Source: JAQBZY01 sp038117205
Lineage (GTDB): Bacteria; Pseudomonadota; Alphaproteobacteria; Rhodospirillales; Casp-alpha2
Direction of reading: 5' to 3'
DNA length: 64,000 nucleotides
Assembly: GCA_038117205.1 (NCBI GenBank)
Contig: JAYOFL010000004.1
Location: 23,269-87,268 of the forward strand
The notes beneath the pieces are model-generated. The model saw only the letters and a list, made by a program, of their open reading frames with translations. It had not been told where the DNA came from and ran no database searches. Position 1 is the stretch's first letter; the number at the start of each line of letters is the position of its first letter. Made by a program: the position numbers and the translations under genes. Below are positions 1 through 9,069 of the stretch, one piece after another.

Positions 1-1488
1 CGTCATCTTCCGTCGCTTCGCCGGCAGCACGTGATCGACCAGCAGCATGTAGGGACTGTCGACGTCGGTTTCGAAATGCTCCGCCACGTCTTCGCGCAGC
101 ACGATCGGCGCGAACGGACGGAACGATTCCCGATACTTGATCTTCATGTTGAGCGTGCGCTGCATCCTGGCCGAGCGGGCGTCGCCGAGGATGGAGCGAT
201 GGCCGAGGGCGCGCGGCCCGAATTCCATGCGGCCCTGGAACCAGCCGATCACCTTTTCGTCCGCGAGCGCGGTCGCGGTCGCTTCCAGCATCGCCGGCTC
301 GTCGAGTTCTTCGTAGACGGCGCCGTGCCGCTCAAGCACCCCGACGATCTCGTCCCGGCCGTAGGCGGGGCCGAGATAGGCACCTTTCATGCCGTCCATG
401 CGGCCGGCGAGGGACGGGCGGGTTTCGCCGTTCGCGTACGCCACCGACAGCGCGACGCCGAGCGCGCCGCCGGCGTCGCCGGCGGCCGGCTGGATCCAGA
501 CGTTCTTGAACGGCCCTTCGCGGAGCAGGCGTCCGTTGGCGACGCAGTTGAGCGCCACGCCGCCGGCGAGACAGAGGTTCTCCTCGCCGGTACGCTCCCG
601 CGCCGTGCGGCCGAGGCGCAGGATCACGTCCTCCGTCACCGCCTGCAGGGAGCGCGCGAGATTCATGTGCCGCTCCGTCAACGGCTCGCCCGATTTGCGC
701 GGCGGCACGCCGCCGAAGACGCCGTCGAAGGCGGCGTTGGTCATCGTCAGGCCGGTGCAGTAGTTGAAGTACCGCATGTCGAGGTGGAACGAGCCGTCTT
801 CCTTGATGTCGATCAGGTTGTCGCGGATTTCCCTCTCGAAGGTCGGCTCGCCGTAGGGCGCCAGACCCATCACCTTGTATTCGCCGTCGTTGACCTTGAA
901 ACCGAGATAGTAGGTGAAGGCCGAATACAGCATGCCGATGGAATGCGGGAAGCGGATTTCTTCCAGCAGCGTGACGGCGCCGTCCTTGCCGTGACCGAGG
1001 CTGGTGGTCGCCCACTCGCCGACGCCATCCATGACGAGGACGGCGGCGCTTTCGAACGGCGACGGGTAGAAGGCGCTGGCGGCGTGCGAATGGTGGTGAA
1101 AGTCAAACAGGATGTCTTCGTCGCGGACCTTGCCGAGGCCGAGTGCGCGCAATTCGCGGAGCAGGTTGGCCTTCAGCAGCAGCTTGTCCTTGAGCCACAC
1201 CGGCATGGCGCGGACGAAGGATTCGAGCCCTCTGGGCGCGAAGGCGAGATAGGTCTCCAGCAGCCGGTCGAACGTCAGCAGCGGCTTGTCGTAAAAACCG
1301 ATCTTGTCGACGTCGTCGAGCGTGATACCGGCCTCGGCCAGGCAATAACGCACCGCGCCGGCCGGGAACTCGGCGTCGCCCTTCTTGCGCGAGAACCGTT
1401 CTTCCTGGGCGGCGGCCACGATCTCGCCGTCGCGCACCAGGGCGGCGCCGGAGTCGTGATAGAAACCGGATATGCCGAGAACGATCAT
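1..1488 (-). CDS. Carbamoyltransferase (NodU/CmcH family), copy 1, 3' end outside window
   Basis: Transfers a carbamoyl group from carbamoyl phosphate to a hydroxyl, here probably on a glycan sugar. The frame is open from ATG at 1488 to the left edge, 496 codons without a stop; the complete homologue at 42990-44825 has 611 residues, so about 115 are missing. It starts MIVLGISGFYHDSGAAL and has HHHSHAASAF at residues 131-140 followed by a VMDGVGEW segment, the N-terminal ASKHA-like half of the family. By hand alignment its first 100 residues are about two-thirds identical to copy 2 without gaps. It lies 18 nt downstream of a DUF5989 gene in a three-gene cassette. The acceptor sugar cannot be told from sequence. 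Confidence 0.93.
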   Translation of the reverse strand, partial: MIVLGISGFYHDSGAALVRDGEIVAAAQEERFSRKKGDAEFPAGAVRYCLAEAGITLDDVDKIGFYDKPLLTFDRLLETYLAFAPRGLESFVRAMPVWLKDKLLLKANLLRELRALGLGKVRDEDILFDFHHHSHAASAFYPSPFESAAVLVMDGVGEWATTSLGHGKDGAVTLLEEIRFPHSIGMLYSAFTYYLGFKVNDGEYKVMGLAPYGEPTFEREIRDNLIDIKEDGSFHLDMRYFNYCTGLTMTNAAFDGVFGGVPPRKSGEPLTERHMNLARSLQAVTEDVILRLGRTARERTGEENLCLAGGVALNCVANGRLLREGPFKNVWIQPAAGDAGGALGVALSVAYANGETRPSLAGRMDGMKGAYLGPAYGRDEIVGVLERHGAVYEELDEPAMLEATATALADEKVIGWFQGRMEFGPRALGHRSILGDARSARMQRTLNMKIKYRESFRPFAPIVLREDVAEHFETDVDSPYMLLVDHVLPAKRRKMT

Positions 1489-1506
1489 CGGCCCAGCGAC
1501 ACGGTC

Positions 1507-1659
1507 CTAGAAGATCGCATAGATGAACGGCGCGATCGCCGAGCTTTGGGCGAGAACCAGAAGGCCGCCAAGGCAAACCAGGGCGACGACGATCGGCCCC
1601 ATCCAGAACTTGCGATAGACCTTCATGTATTTGAAGAGCTGGGAAATCAGCGACAGCAT
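1507..1659 (-). CDS. DUF5989 family small membrane protein, copy 1
   Basis: A 50-codon gene. It encodes a short basic N-terminus (KVYRKFW) followed by one hydrophobic segment (residues 19-37) and the conserved tail AIAPFIYAIF. The tail and the position between an SxtJ gene and a carbamoyltransferase identify the DUF5989 family. Function is unknown. A single-pass membrane peptide that anchors or assists the carbamoyltransferase is possible but is inference. Spacing is 10 nt to the SxtJ stop and 18 nt to the carbamoyltransferase start, so the three genes are very likely cotranscribed. The copy at 44842-44991 has the same layout and a nearly identical C-terminus. Confidence 0.85.
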   Translation of the reverse strand: MLSLISQLFKYMKVYRKFWMGPIVVALVCLGGLLVLAQSSAIAPFIYAIF

Positions 1660-1669
1660 GCAAGCCTTC

Positions 1670-2065
1670 TCAGAACATGTCGGGGAGCGTTTCCGGCGAC
1701 GAACGGCGGCCGACCGGGGTGAAGTAGGTCGCCGCCTCGGGACGGCGGCGGCGCGCCATCGGATCCCGCCCGGCGAGCCGCATCAGGCAACCGAACGGCG
1801 TTATCAGCAGGTAATAGACGACGCCCAGGACGACGTAGTTGTTGACCGTCGCCAGTTTGTTGACGATCCACGTCCAGGTGCGGTTGAACGGCAATAAAAT
1901 CAATGGTTTGACGAGCGCCAACAGGACCAGGACGGCAGCCAGGACGGGCAGCGCCGTAACGGTCTTGCCGAAGACGAGCCAGACGACGCCGAAAATCCCG
2001 GCGAACAGGCCGGCAAATATCAGCCCGAACGTTCGTTCGGTGAGCGGTTCAGCCTTGGCGCTCAT
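1670..2065 (-). CDS. SxtJ family membrane protein, copy 1
   Basis: A 131-residue protein with an N-terminal RTFG motif, two hydrophobic segments at about residues 14-32 and 38-58 and a third at about 75-92, then a basic C-terminus. It matches the SxtJ family, named from the saxitoxin cluster, which is usually found beside DUF5989 and NodU-type carbamoyltransferases. No biochemical role is established to my knowledge. It is the first gene of the cassette ending off the left edge. The second copy (45001-45435) shares the sFGlvFa start and the TPxGxLMR..GkDPm/l motif near the C-terminus. Confidence 0.83.
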   Translation of the reverse strand: MSAKAEPLTERTFGLIFAGLFAGIFGVVWLVFGKTVTALPVLAAVLVLLALVKPLILLPFNRTWTWIVNKLATVNNYVVLGVVYYLLITPFGCLMRLAGRDPMARRRRPEAATYFTPVGRRSSPETLPDMF

Positions 2066-2179
2066 GTCGAAACCGTTGGCAGGTCATGATTGGGGGCAAC
2101 TTTTAAATACCTACGGAGCCTACGGCAACGCCTTAAATCCGGAGCCCTGTCGGCCGCCGTCGACGACGGGGCGCCGTCG

Positions 2180-3214
2180 TCAGCCTTGCGCCGGAAACCG
2201 GGCCCGCCAGGACGGGTCGGCGGCGTAGATCGCCTCGATCAACTGCATGGTGGCGAGCGCCTCGGCGGCCGAGCCGTTCTCGATCGGCCGGTCGGCCAGG
2301 ACGGCGTCGGTGAATTCGGCGATCTCGGCGGCCCAGGACGGGTCGTTGCCGTAGGTCCGGGTTTCCTCCACGGGATCGCCGGTGTCGTCGTTACGGTCGG
2401 CCCGCGCGATGACGAGGGTTTCCTCGCCGTAGCTCTTGGAGCCCGACAGGATGCCGCTCAGCATCAGCGCGCCGTATTCCAACGTGATCTCGAGGGAGAA
2501 CCGGTGCCGCCATTGCGTCGCCGACGAATGCAGCATGGCCACCACGCCGCCGGCCGTCCGCATCAGGGCGTAGGCGTTGTCCTCGACGTCGTGCTTCCAG
2601 AAGTCGTTGGAGACGAAGCTGCTGATCTCGGCGAACGGCTCGCCGGCGAACAGCCGCATCAGATCGACCATGTGAATGCCCTGGTCGAGCAGGATGCCGC
2701 CGCCGGCGACGGCGCGGTTGACCCGCCAGTCGGATTTCTGACCGAAGCTGATGAACTTCGACTTGCCGTAGACGCCGCGCATGTTGACGACGCGCCCGAG
2801 CTCGCCGGACCGCTGGATGGCGAGCGCGTCCTGGACCGAATCGTGATAGCGGTGGTTGAAGCCGTACTTGAGCTTGAGGGCGGGCGCCGCCTCGGCGGCG
2901 GCGATGACGCGCCGAATATCGGCGACGCTGCGTCCCGGCGGCTTTTCGCAGAAGACGTGCAGGCCGCGCTCGAGCCCGGCCACCGTCGCCTCCGGTGCGA
3001 CGTCGTTCGGCAGACAGACGAACAGGAGATCGAGGTCGTGATCGAGCAGCGCCCGGTAATCGGCGAACGCGCGCGCGCCGTCGATCTCGCCCGGCGCGAG
3101 CGAGCGGTCGCAGACGGCGACGGTTCTGAGGCCCGGATGCAGATCGATGAAATGCCGGCGCCGCTTGCCGACGACGCCGTAACCGGCGATCCCGACCTTC
3201 AGGTGTCGAGCCAT
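2180..3214 (-). CDS. Gfo/Idh/MocA family NAD(P)-dependent oxidoreductase
   Basis: A 344-residue sugar dehydrogenase-like protein. The N-terminal Rossmann fold starts VGIAGYGVVGKRR (GxGxxG) and carries the EKPPG motif near residue 91, where Gfo/Idh/MocA enzymes have their catalytic lysine. The C-terminal half has the GGGILLDQGIHMVDLMR helix with the family's His-Asp. The ATG at 3214 overlaps the stop of the upstream oxidoreductase by one base (TGATG), so the two are translationally coupled. Two tandem Gfo/Idh genes followed by nothing else in the pathway suggest successive redox steps on a nucleotide sugar, but the substrate is not readable. Confidence 0.9.
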   Translation of the reverse strand: MARHLKVGIAGYGVVGKRRRHFIDLHPGLRTVAVCDRSLAPGEIDGARAFADYRALLDHDLDLLFVCLPNDVAPEATVAGLERGLHVFCEKPPGRSVADIRRVIAAAEAAPALKLKYGFNHRYHDSVQDALAIQRSGELGRVVNMRGVYGKSKFISFGQKSDWRVNRAVAGGGILLDQGIHMVDLMRLFAGEPFAEISSFVSNDFWKHDVEDNAYALMRTAGGVVAMLHSSATQWRHRFSLEITLEYGALMLSGILSGSKSYGEETLVIARADRNDDTGDPVEETRTYGNDPSWAAEIAEFTDAVLADRPIENGSAAEALATMQLIEAIYAADPSWRARFPAQG

Positions 3215-4308
3215 CAAACGGGGGTCCGATAGATGTTCGAAATCTCTTCGTTGACGCGGCCGAGCCGGGGCGATTCGGCGTCGCTGGCGACGTCGACCCA
3301 GGTGCCGGCCTCGTCGCTGCGATAGAACGCGTGCAAGAGCCGGAGCGTGCCGAGCGCGTCCTCGCGCGTCACCGGGTACGCGCTTTCGCCCCGCGTCGTC
3401 GCGACGATGTCGCGGTACATCTTCTCGTGTCCGTTGCCGTAGACGCAGGTCGAGAAATCCTCGCTGTTGATCTTGCACGCCGACGGGTCGGGCGTGAAGA
3501 CCTGCAACTCGTTGACGGCGATGCCGCCGATCTGCGCCAGTCCCTTGGAGCCGACGATGGAGAGCGAGGCCTCGAAATCGTCCGGCCGGGCCGCCGTCGT
3601 CACCTCCAGATCGCCGACGGCGCCGCCGGGATAGGTCAGCGTCGCGACGACCGTGTCCTCGACCTCGATCTCGGCGCCCAGCGTGCGCATGGTGGCGCTG
3701 ACGCGCTCGACCTCGCCACCCAGATAGCGCAGCAGATCGACGTGGTGGATGCCCTGGTTGGTGAGGGCGCCGCCGTCGTGCGAGAAGGTGCCGCGCCAGG
3801 GCGCCAGGTCGTAATAGCGTTGCGGCCGGCACCAGCGGGTGCGCACGCTCATGATGCGGATGTCGCCGAGCTCGCCGGCCCGGATCGCCTGCTTTACCCG
3901 CACCACCGCGGCGTTGTAGCGGTTCTGGAACACGGGGAAGACCGAGAGCCCGAGATTGCCGGCCGCCGCGTAGGCGTCCTTCAGCTGCGACGGCCGCATG
4001 AACGTCGGCTTCTCCATGATGACGTTCTTGCGCCACCGCTGGATGATTTCCATGCCGTGCTCGAAATGCATGCCGGACGGCGTGATGACGGCGACGGTGT
4101 TGATCTCCGGGTGCGCGTCGAGCATGCGCCGGTAGTCGGTGTAGAACGGGACCGAGAACTCGGCGCCGTAGGCGGCGGCCTTATCCTCGACCAGATCGCA
4201 GACGGCGACCAGTTCGACGCCCGGCACGTCGCGGATGGACCGGCAATGATGGCCGGCGATGCGGCCGCAGCCGATGATGCCGGCCTTGATCGGAATGTCG
4301 TCGCTCAA
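3214..4308 (-). CDS. Gfo/Idh/MocA family oxidoreductase
   Basis: A 364-residue protein with an N-terminal IKAGIIGCGRIAGHH Rossmann motif, an EKPT catalytic-lysine motif near residue 98 and the GGALTNQGIHHVDLLRYL signature of sugar-nucleotide dehydrogenases such as WbpB or 3-dehydrogenases of UDP-GlcNAc derivatives. It is the upstream partner of the overlapping oxidoreductase at 2180-3214 and follows an aminotransferase gene by 28 nt, so the three probably form one operon. A dehydrogenase followed by an aminotransferase is the usual way to place an amino group on a sugar; that pairing here is inference. Confidence 0.9.
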   Translation of the reverse strand: MSDDIPIKAGIIGCGRIAGHHCRSIRDVPGVELVAVCDLVEDKAAAYGAEFSVPFYTDYRRMLDAHPEINTVAVITPSGMHFEHGMEIIQRWRKNVIMEKPTFMRPSQLKDAYAAAGNLGLSVFPVFQNRYNAAVVRVKQAIRAGELGDIRIMSVRTRWCRPQRYYDLAPWRGTFSHDGGALTNQGIHHVDLLRYLGGEVERVSATMRTLGAEIEVEDTVVATLTYPGGAVGDLEVTTAARPDDFEASLSIVGSKGLAQIGGIAVNELQVFTPDPSACKINSEDFSTCVYGNGHEKMYRDIVATTRGESAYPVTREDALGTLRLLHAFYRSDEAGTWVDVASDAESPRLGRVNEEISNIYRTPV

Positions 4309-4336
4309 CGTCTGGGTCTCCCGATGGAATGCGCCG

Positions 4337-5431
4337 TCACGGCCTTGCCGAAACGGCGTCGCGGATGAGATCGATCACCGGCTGGAAACGCTCCCGCGTG
4401 GTGGTCGAGAAGCGGCTGAAGCCGGCGAGGCAGGGGTCCTTGAAATCGGCCCGGTAATAGACGCGATCCTTGAGCGCCGCGTGTACCGCCGCCGCCTTGT
4501 CGCCGAAGGCGACGTGACAGAAATTGCCGTGCCCCGAGAGGGTGCGAAAACCGAGACCGCTCATGGCCTTCAGGAATTCCGCCTTGCCGGCTTCCAGCCG
4601 CGCCACCGAGGCGCGCATGTCGTCGGCATGATCCAGCATGCCCATGAAGACGGCGGCGGCGAAGGCGCCGACCTCGTACATGGGGCGGATCTTGTGCAGG
4701 ATGCCGATCAGCTCCGGCTGCGCGGCGGCGTAGCCGATGCGGAATCCGGCCAGCCCCCAGGCCTTGCCGGTGGAGCGCGTCACGATCAGGTTCGGATACT
4801 CGGCGACCCAGGGCAGCACCGTATCGGTGCAGAACGGATAGTAGGCCTCGTCGATCAGCATCACCGAGCCGGCGTCGCGGGCCGCCTCGATCAGGCGGCG
4901 GAGATCGTCCGGCGCGGCGACGGTGCCGGTCGGACTGTCCGGGTTCGGCAGGCAAGTGAGCTTCGGCCGGACCTTCCGGACGGTGGCGATCATGGCGTCG
5001 ATGTCGAGCAGCGGGCCCGCCTGCGACGGCGTGTACTCGGCCGTCGTCTGGGCGGCGCCGTAGATCGACGAATAGACGCCGTACATGGCGAACGTCGGGG
5101 CCGAATGCACGACGGGATCGCCGGGCGAGACGAACGTCTCGAAGGCGGCGCGGATGCAGCCGTCCGATCCATGCGACAGCAATAGATGGTCCGCCGGCAG
5201 ACCGACGTGCCGGCCGAGCTTGTGATAGAGCGGCGCCAGATCGGGATAGGCCGTATACATGGACGCCGGAATCGAGCGCACGACCTCCGCCACAACCTCG
5301 GCCATGGCCGGATCGGCGTTCTCGTTCTTGTCGAGCCAGAGCCGGGCCGGGTCGCGGCCCTCGACCTTGGTCCAGTCGGGGCGCCAGAGCTTCGGATCGG
5401 CGGCGGTGGGCGTGGGTCTGATGGGGGGCAT
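4337..5431 (-). CDS. PLP-dependent class I/II aminotransferase (HisC-like)
   Basis: About 364 residues from ATG at 5431; a longer frame to 5497 exists but its extra residues look non-coding. Features of the fold-type I HisC-like group are LDKNENADP near the start, SHGSDGCIRAAFE, the NPDSPTG substrate/cofactor loop, LIDEAYYPF with the cofactor Asp, and RSTGKAWGLAGFRIGYA with the Schiff-base lysine. Histidinol-phosphate aminotransferase is the nearest housekeeping relative. No other his genes are near, and the genes downstream are sugar oxidoreductases, so a role in an amino-sugar or small polar head-group pathway is more likely. It is transcribed divergently from the ABC exporter. Confidence 0.87.
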   Translation of the reverse strand: MPPIRPTPTAADPKLWRPDWTKVEGRDPARLWLDKNENADPAMAEVVAEVVRSIPASMYTAYPDLAPLYHKLGRHVGLPADHLLLSHGSDGCIRAAFETFVSPGDPVVHSAPTFAMYGVYSSIYGAAQTTAEYTPSQAGPLLDIDAMIATVRKVRPKLTCLPNPDSPTGTVAAPDDLRRLIEAARDAGSVMLIDEAYYPFCTDTVLPWVAEYPNLIVTRSTGKAWGLAGFRIGYAAAQPELIGILHKIRPMYEVGAFAAAVFMGMLDHADDMRASVARLEAGKAEFLKAMSGLGFRTLSGHGNFCHVAFGDKAAAVHAALKDRVYYRADFKDPCLAGFSRFSTTTRERFQPVIDLIRDAVSARP

Positions 5432-5529
5432 GACGGCGGTGCTGGAAGTTGTCCTGGCTATGCTTGACACTGGAACGGGGAGGAACCAGAACAACAAACC
5501 CCTGGCTCCCGGGAACGCGTCGGACGTCG

Positions 5530-7341
5530 ATGAAACGCTATATAAGTGATCTTGTTACCCTGGTCGACACCAGAACGCGGGGGCTTCTCGCCGGCCTCTT
5601 CGCCCTGATGGTGGTCGGCTCCGTGCTCGACGCGTTCAGCCTGTCGCTGGTGTTCCCGATCCTGCGCATCGCGCTCGGCGGCGGCGGCGAGGACATCGCC
5701 GCGTGGAAGACGTTCCTCGATTGGATGTCCCTCGATCACGACGAGAATATCGCCATTCTGCTGGTCGGTCTGGCGGGGTTCTTCATCGTCAAGAACGCGC
5801 TGCTGCTGCTGGTATCGTGGTTGCAGAACAGCATCGTGCAGCGGCGGCTGGCGGATTTCACGACGTATCTGTTCACCTGCTATCTCGGCCGCGACTATTC
5901 GCTGCACATGCAGCAGAATTCCGCCGAGATCGTCCGCAACCTGACGGCTTCCACGTCGCACGTGTTCGTCAACGGCCTGCTCAGTCTGCTGACGATTCTC
6001 ATGGAGGGACTGCTGATCCTGGGCGCCGTCGTTGTCCTGCTGGCGGTCGATGTCGCCTCGACGCTGATCGCGGGCCTGGTGATCGGCGTCAGCGTCGGCG
6101 GCATCTATCTGTCGATGCGCCGCAAGATGTTCGTCTGGGGCGCCATCATGAACCGCGACCGCACGACGATGATCAAATGGATCAGTCAGAGCCTCAGCGT
6201 CATCAAGGAAGTCAAGCTCATGAGCCGCGAGGATTACCTCGCCGCCGAGTTCGAGCAGCCGACGCGCCGGCTTTCCGAGACCCGCGCCGTCGTCAACACC
6301 GTGACCGGCATGCCGCGGCTGTTCGGCGAGGTCGGCATCACGCTGGCGATCGTCGCCATCATCCTGTTCAAGATGTCGCAGGGCCAAACGGTCGCCGACG
6401 CGCTGCCGCTGATCGCACTGTTCGCCGCCGCCGGGTTCCGTGTGTTGCCGTCCGCCGGCCGGATCGTGCTTGCCGCCAACAACATCCGCATTTCCGAGGC
6501 GCCGCTCGCCGACCTGTTGCGCGACTACCGCCAGATCGAGGCCGCCCAGCGGGCCAAGCCGCCGGCGGCGCCGGACGCCGCCGTCACGTTCGACGACGCG
6601 ATCGAATGCCGGAACGTCAGCTACGCCTATCCGGATCAGGCGCAGGCCAGCCTTGTCGACATCACGCTCAGGATACCGAAGGGCAAGACCGTCGCCATCG
6701 TCGGCTACACCGGTTCGGGCAAGACGACGCTCGCCAATCTCATCCTCGGACTGCTGACGCCGACGCAGGGCGGCATCTACGTCGACGGCACCGATCTCCG
6801 CACCTGCGGCCGCGCCTGGTTCCGGCGCATCGGTTACGTGCCGCAGCAGATCGAACTGATCGACGACGAAATCCGCAAGAACATCGCGCTCGGCGTGCCG
6901 GACGCCGACATCGACGACGGGCGGGTGATGGCCGTCGTGCGGATGGCGCAGATCGAGGACCTGATCGCCGGCCTCGACGCCGGACTGAAGACGGTCGTCG
7001 GCGAACGCGGCGTCCGGCTCTCGGGGGGCGAGCGCCAGCGGCTCGGTATCGCGCGGGCGCTCTATCACGATCCCGACGTGCTGGTTCTCGACGAGGCGAC
7101 GTCGGCGCTCGACGCCGTCACCGAACGGAATTTCACCGACGCCGTCGATGCGCTCCGCCGCGAAAAGACGCTGATCGTCATCGCGCACCGGATGAGCACC
7201 GTGCGGCGTTCCGACAAGCTGTTCCTGCTCGACCAGGGCCGGCTCGTCGCCGAGGGCACCTACGACGGGCTGCTCGCCGACAGCGACCTGTTCCGCCGTT
7301 TCGTCGAAACCGACATGGAACAGGACGACGGAAAGTCGTGA
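5530..7341 (+). CDS. ABC transporter, fused permease and ATPase (MsbA/PglK-like glycan exporter)
   Basis: A 603-residue half-transporter from ATG at 5530. Residues 1 to about 310 hold the exporter membrane domain with about six hydrophobic segments; the ATPase follows with Walker A GYTGSGKTT (392-400), signature LSGGE (497-501), Walker B VLVLDE (517-522) and the SALD D-loop. This single-chain architecture is shared by lipid A flippase MsbA and the lipid-linked oligosaccharide flippase PglK. Lying next to a CMP-sugar synthetase and synthases, export of a lipid-linked glycan across the inner membrane is the likely job. The stop overlaps the GTG start of the next gene (GTGA). Confidence 0.9.
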   Translation: MKRYISDLVTLVDTRTRGLLAGLFALMVVGSVLDAFSLSLVFPILRIALGGGGEDIAAWKTFLDWMSLDHDENIAILLVGLAGFFIVKNALLLLVSWLQNSIVQRRLADFTTYLFTCYLGRDYSLHMQQNSAEIVRNLTASTSHVFVNGLLSLLTILMEGLLILGAVVVLLAVDVASTLIAGLVIGVSVGGIYLSMRRKMFVWGAIMNRDRTTMIKWISQSLSVIKEVKLMSREDYLAAEFEQPTRRLSETRAVVNTVTGMPRLFGEVGITLAIVAIILFKMSQGQTVADALPLIALFAAAGFRVLPSAGRIVLAANNIRISEAPLADLLRDYRQIEAAQRAKPPAAPDAAVTFDDAIECRNVSYAYPDQAQASLVDITLRIPKGKTVAIVGYTGSGKTTLANLILGLLTPTQGGIYVDGTDLRTCGRAWFRRIGYVPQQIELIDDEIRKNIALGVPDADIDDGRVMAVVRMAQIEDLIAGLDAGLKTVVGERGVRLSGGERQRLGIARALYHDPDVLVLDEATSALDAVTERNFTDAVDALRREKTLIVIAHRMSTVRRSDKLFLLDQGRLVAEGTYDGLLADSDLFRRFVETDMEQDDGKS

Positions 7342-8042
7342 AGACGCTGCTCGTCATTCCCGCCCGCGGCGGCTCCAAGACCATTCCGCGCAAGAACCTG
7401 CATGTCGTCGCCGGCCTGCCGCTGATCGGCTACGCTATCCGCAACGCCCTGGCGGCGAAATCCGTCGACCGGGTCATCGTCTCGACGGAAGACGCCGAGA
7501 TCGCCGAGGCGGCGCGCGCGCTCGGCGCCGACGTGCCGTTCCTGCGGCCGATGGAACTGGCGACCGACGAGGTGTCGCTCATTCCCGTCGTGCAGCACGC
7601 GGCGCGCGCCATGGCCGAGGATCACGGCTTCGACGCGGACATCGTCGCCAGCCTGCAACCGACGGCGCCGCTCCTCGGCGCCGACCGTATCGACGCGGCG
7701 GTGGCGCTGCTCCGCGACAGCGGCTGCTGTTCGGTGACGTCGATCCAGCGGATCGAACAGAACCATCCCTATCAGGCCCTCGACATGGACGCGGACGGCC
7801 GGATTTCCCGTCTGTTTCCGGAAGCCGAAAGGTATCTGCAGAAGCAGGACCGGCCGCCGTTCTACGTCGGCACCGGCGGTCTCTACGTCCGCCGGCGCGA
7901 CGTCCTCGACGGCTGGTCGGGCAAGGACTTCTGCCTCGGCGCCGACCGCCGCGCCGTCGTCGTCACGTCGGACGAGGGCATCAACATCGACACGCCGACG
8001 GACATGATGGTGTTCGAGGCGGTGATGGCCAAAAAGGTCTAG
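7338..8042 (+). CDS. Acylneuraminate (nonulosonate) cytidylyltransferase
   Basis: A 234-residue NeuA-type enzyme that activates a nonulosonic acid with CTP to the CMP-sugar. The GTG start at 7338 overlaps the exporter stop by four bases. The nucleotide-binding loop IPARGGSKTIPRKN is at residues 6-19, the SLQPTAPL motif sits near residue 105 and a YVGTGGLYV block near residue 174, all standard for the family. It ends 16 nt before the convergent end of the synthase at 8059-9069, which may make its substrate. Whether that acid is pseudaminic, legionaminic or another type cannot be told. Confidence 0.92.
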   Translation: MKTLLVIPARGGSKTIPRKNLHVVAGLPLIGYAIRNALAAKSVDRVIVSTEDAEIAEAARALGADVPFLRPMELATDEVSLIPVVQHAARAMAEDHGFDADIVASLQPTAPLLGADRIDAAVALLRDSGCCSVTSIQRIEQNHPYQALDMDADGRISRLFPEAERYLQKQDRPPFYVGTGGLYVRRRDVLDGWSGKDFCLGADRRAVVVTSDEGINIDTPTDMMVFEAVMAKKV

Positions 8043-8058
8043 ACCACGCTTCGGCGGT

Positions 8059-9069
8059 TCAGGCGCCGACGTCCTCGGCGCGGATGATCTCGCCCGCCTT
8101 GACGTCGCGCTTGAGTGCCTTGCCGACGACTTTCGGCCCGTCGTTGGGGCCGAGACCCCACGCCGGCCGCAGCGCCGTCAGCCAACCGGCTTCGACCGGC
8201 TTGCCGGCGGGAATGTCCACCTTGGCCGCCAGCGAGCGCCGCATGTGCGCCTCGACGCTCTGTTCCTTCTCCGAGCGGATCCGTTCGTAGCGGCCGAGAT
8301 AGGTCTCCGCCGTGCGGATGGCCTCGACCAGCGCCTTCAGATCGGCCGGATCGGCGGACAGTGCGTGGTCGTGGAACGCCTGGTCCTCCTTGCGGTAAGT
8401 GAAGTGCTTCTCGACCGCGACGGCGCCCGCCGCGACGGCGATCTCGCAGGCCTTGGTGCCGAGCGTGTGGTCGGAATAGCCGACCGGCAGGCCGAAGGTG
8501 TCCTTGAGCCAATGCATGTTGCGGACGTTCGCCTCGGCGGCTTCGGTCGGGTAGCACGACACGCAGTGCATCAGCATGAGCGAGCCGTCGCTGGCGGCGC
8601 TCGGCCGCACCGAAAGCACCGTGTCGACGGCGGCGCGGATTTCCTGCTCGTTGGCGACGCCGGTCGAGAGGATGATCGGCTTGCCGGTCTCGGCCATGGC
8701 GCGGATCAGATCGAGGAAGGTGATCTCGCCGGACGCGCATTTGAAGATCGGCGCGATGGTGTCGAGGAACGCCACGTCGTCGACGCCGAGCGGCGTCGAA
8801 AAGAAGATGACGCCGGCTTCCTTGGCGACGCCGGCGAGGCGGCGGAACGCGTCGCGGCTGAGTTCGAAGCGCGTCACGCGCGCCAGCCGTTCCGGCTGCT
8901 CCACGGAAACGTAGGCGCCCGCCTCGTAGGTCTGGAACTTGACGGCGTCGGCGCCGGCGGCGGCGGCCTTCCTGATCAGGTCGGCGGCGACGGCCTCGTC
9001 GCCCTCGTGGTTGACGCCGATCTCGGCGACGATGAAGGTCCGCTCCAAGCGGTCGAATCGCAAGGTCAT
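8059..9069 (-). CDS. Nonulosonate synthase (NeuB/PseI/LegI family) with C-terminal SAF domain
   Basis: A 336-residue enzyme condensing a six-carbon amino sugar with phosphoenolpyruvate to a nine-carbon acid. Family marks are FIVAEIGVNHEGD at the start, AVKFQTYE, the CASGEITFLDL segment, ILSTGVA, YSDHTLG and VEKHFT. The last 60 residues form the antifreeze/SAF domain (RRSLAAKVDIPAGKPV). It is one of three synthases in the window. The ATG at 9069 overlaps the stop of the GT2 fusion gene (ATGA). It is the last gene of the minus-strand block starting near 15.8 kb. Confidence 0.92.
   Translation of the reverse strand: MTLRFDRLERTFIVAEIGVNHEGDEAVAADLIRKAAAAGADAVKFQTYEAGAYVSVEQPERLARVTRFELSRDAFRRLAGVAKEAGVIFFSTPLGVDDVAFLDTIAPIFKCASGEITFLDLIRAMAETGKPIILSTGVANEQEIRAAVDTVLSVRPSAASDGSLMLMHCVSCYPTEAAEANVRNMHWLKDTFGLPVGYSDHTLGTKACEIAVAAGAVAVEKHFTYRKEDQAFHDHALSADPADLKALVEAIRTAETYLGRYERIRSEKEQSVEAHMRRSLAAKVDIPAGKPVEAGWLTALRPAWGLGPNDGPKVVGKALKRDVKAGEIIRAEDVGA

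Noticed and set aside
4337..5431. Calling the aminotransferase hisC
   Set aside because: It has HisC-like motifs, but no other histidine gene is near and the neighbours act on sugars, so the symbol would mislead.
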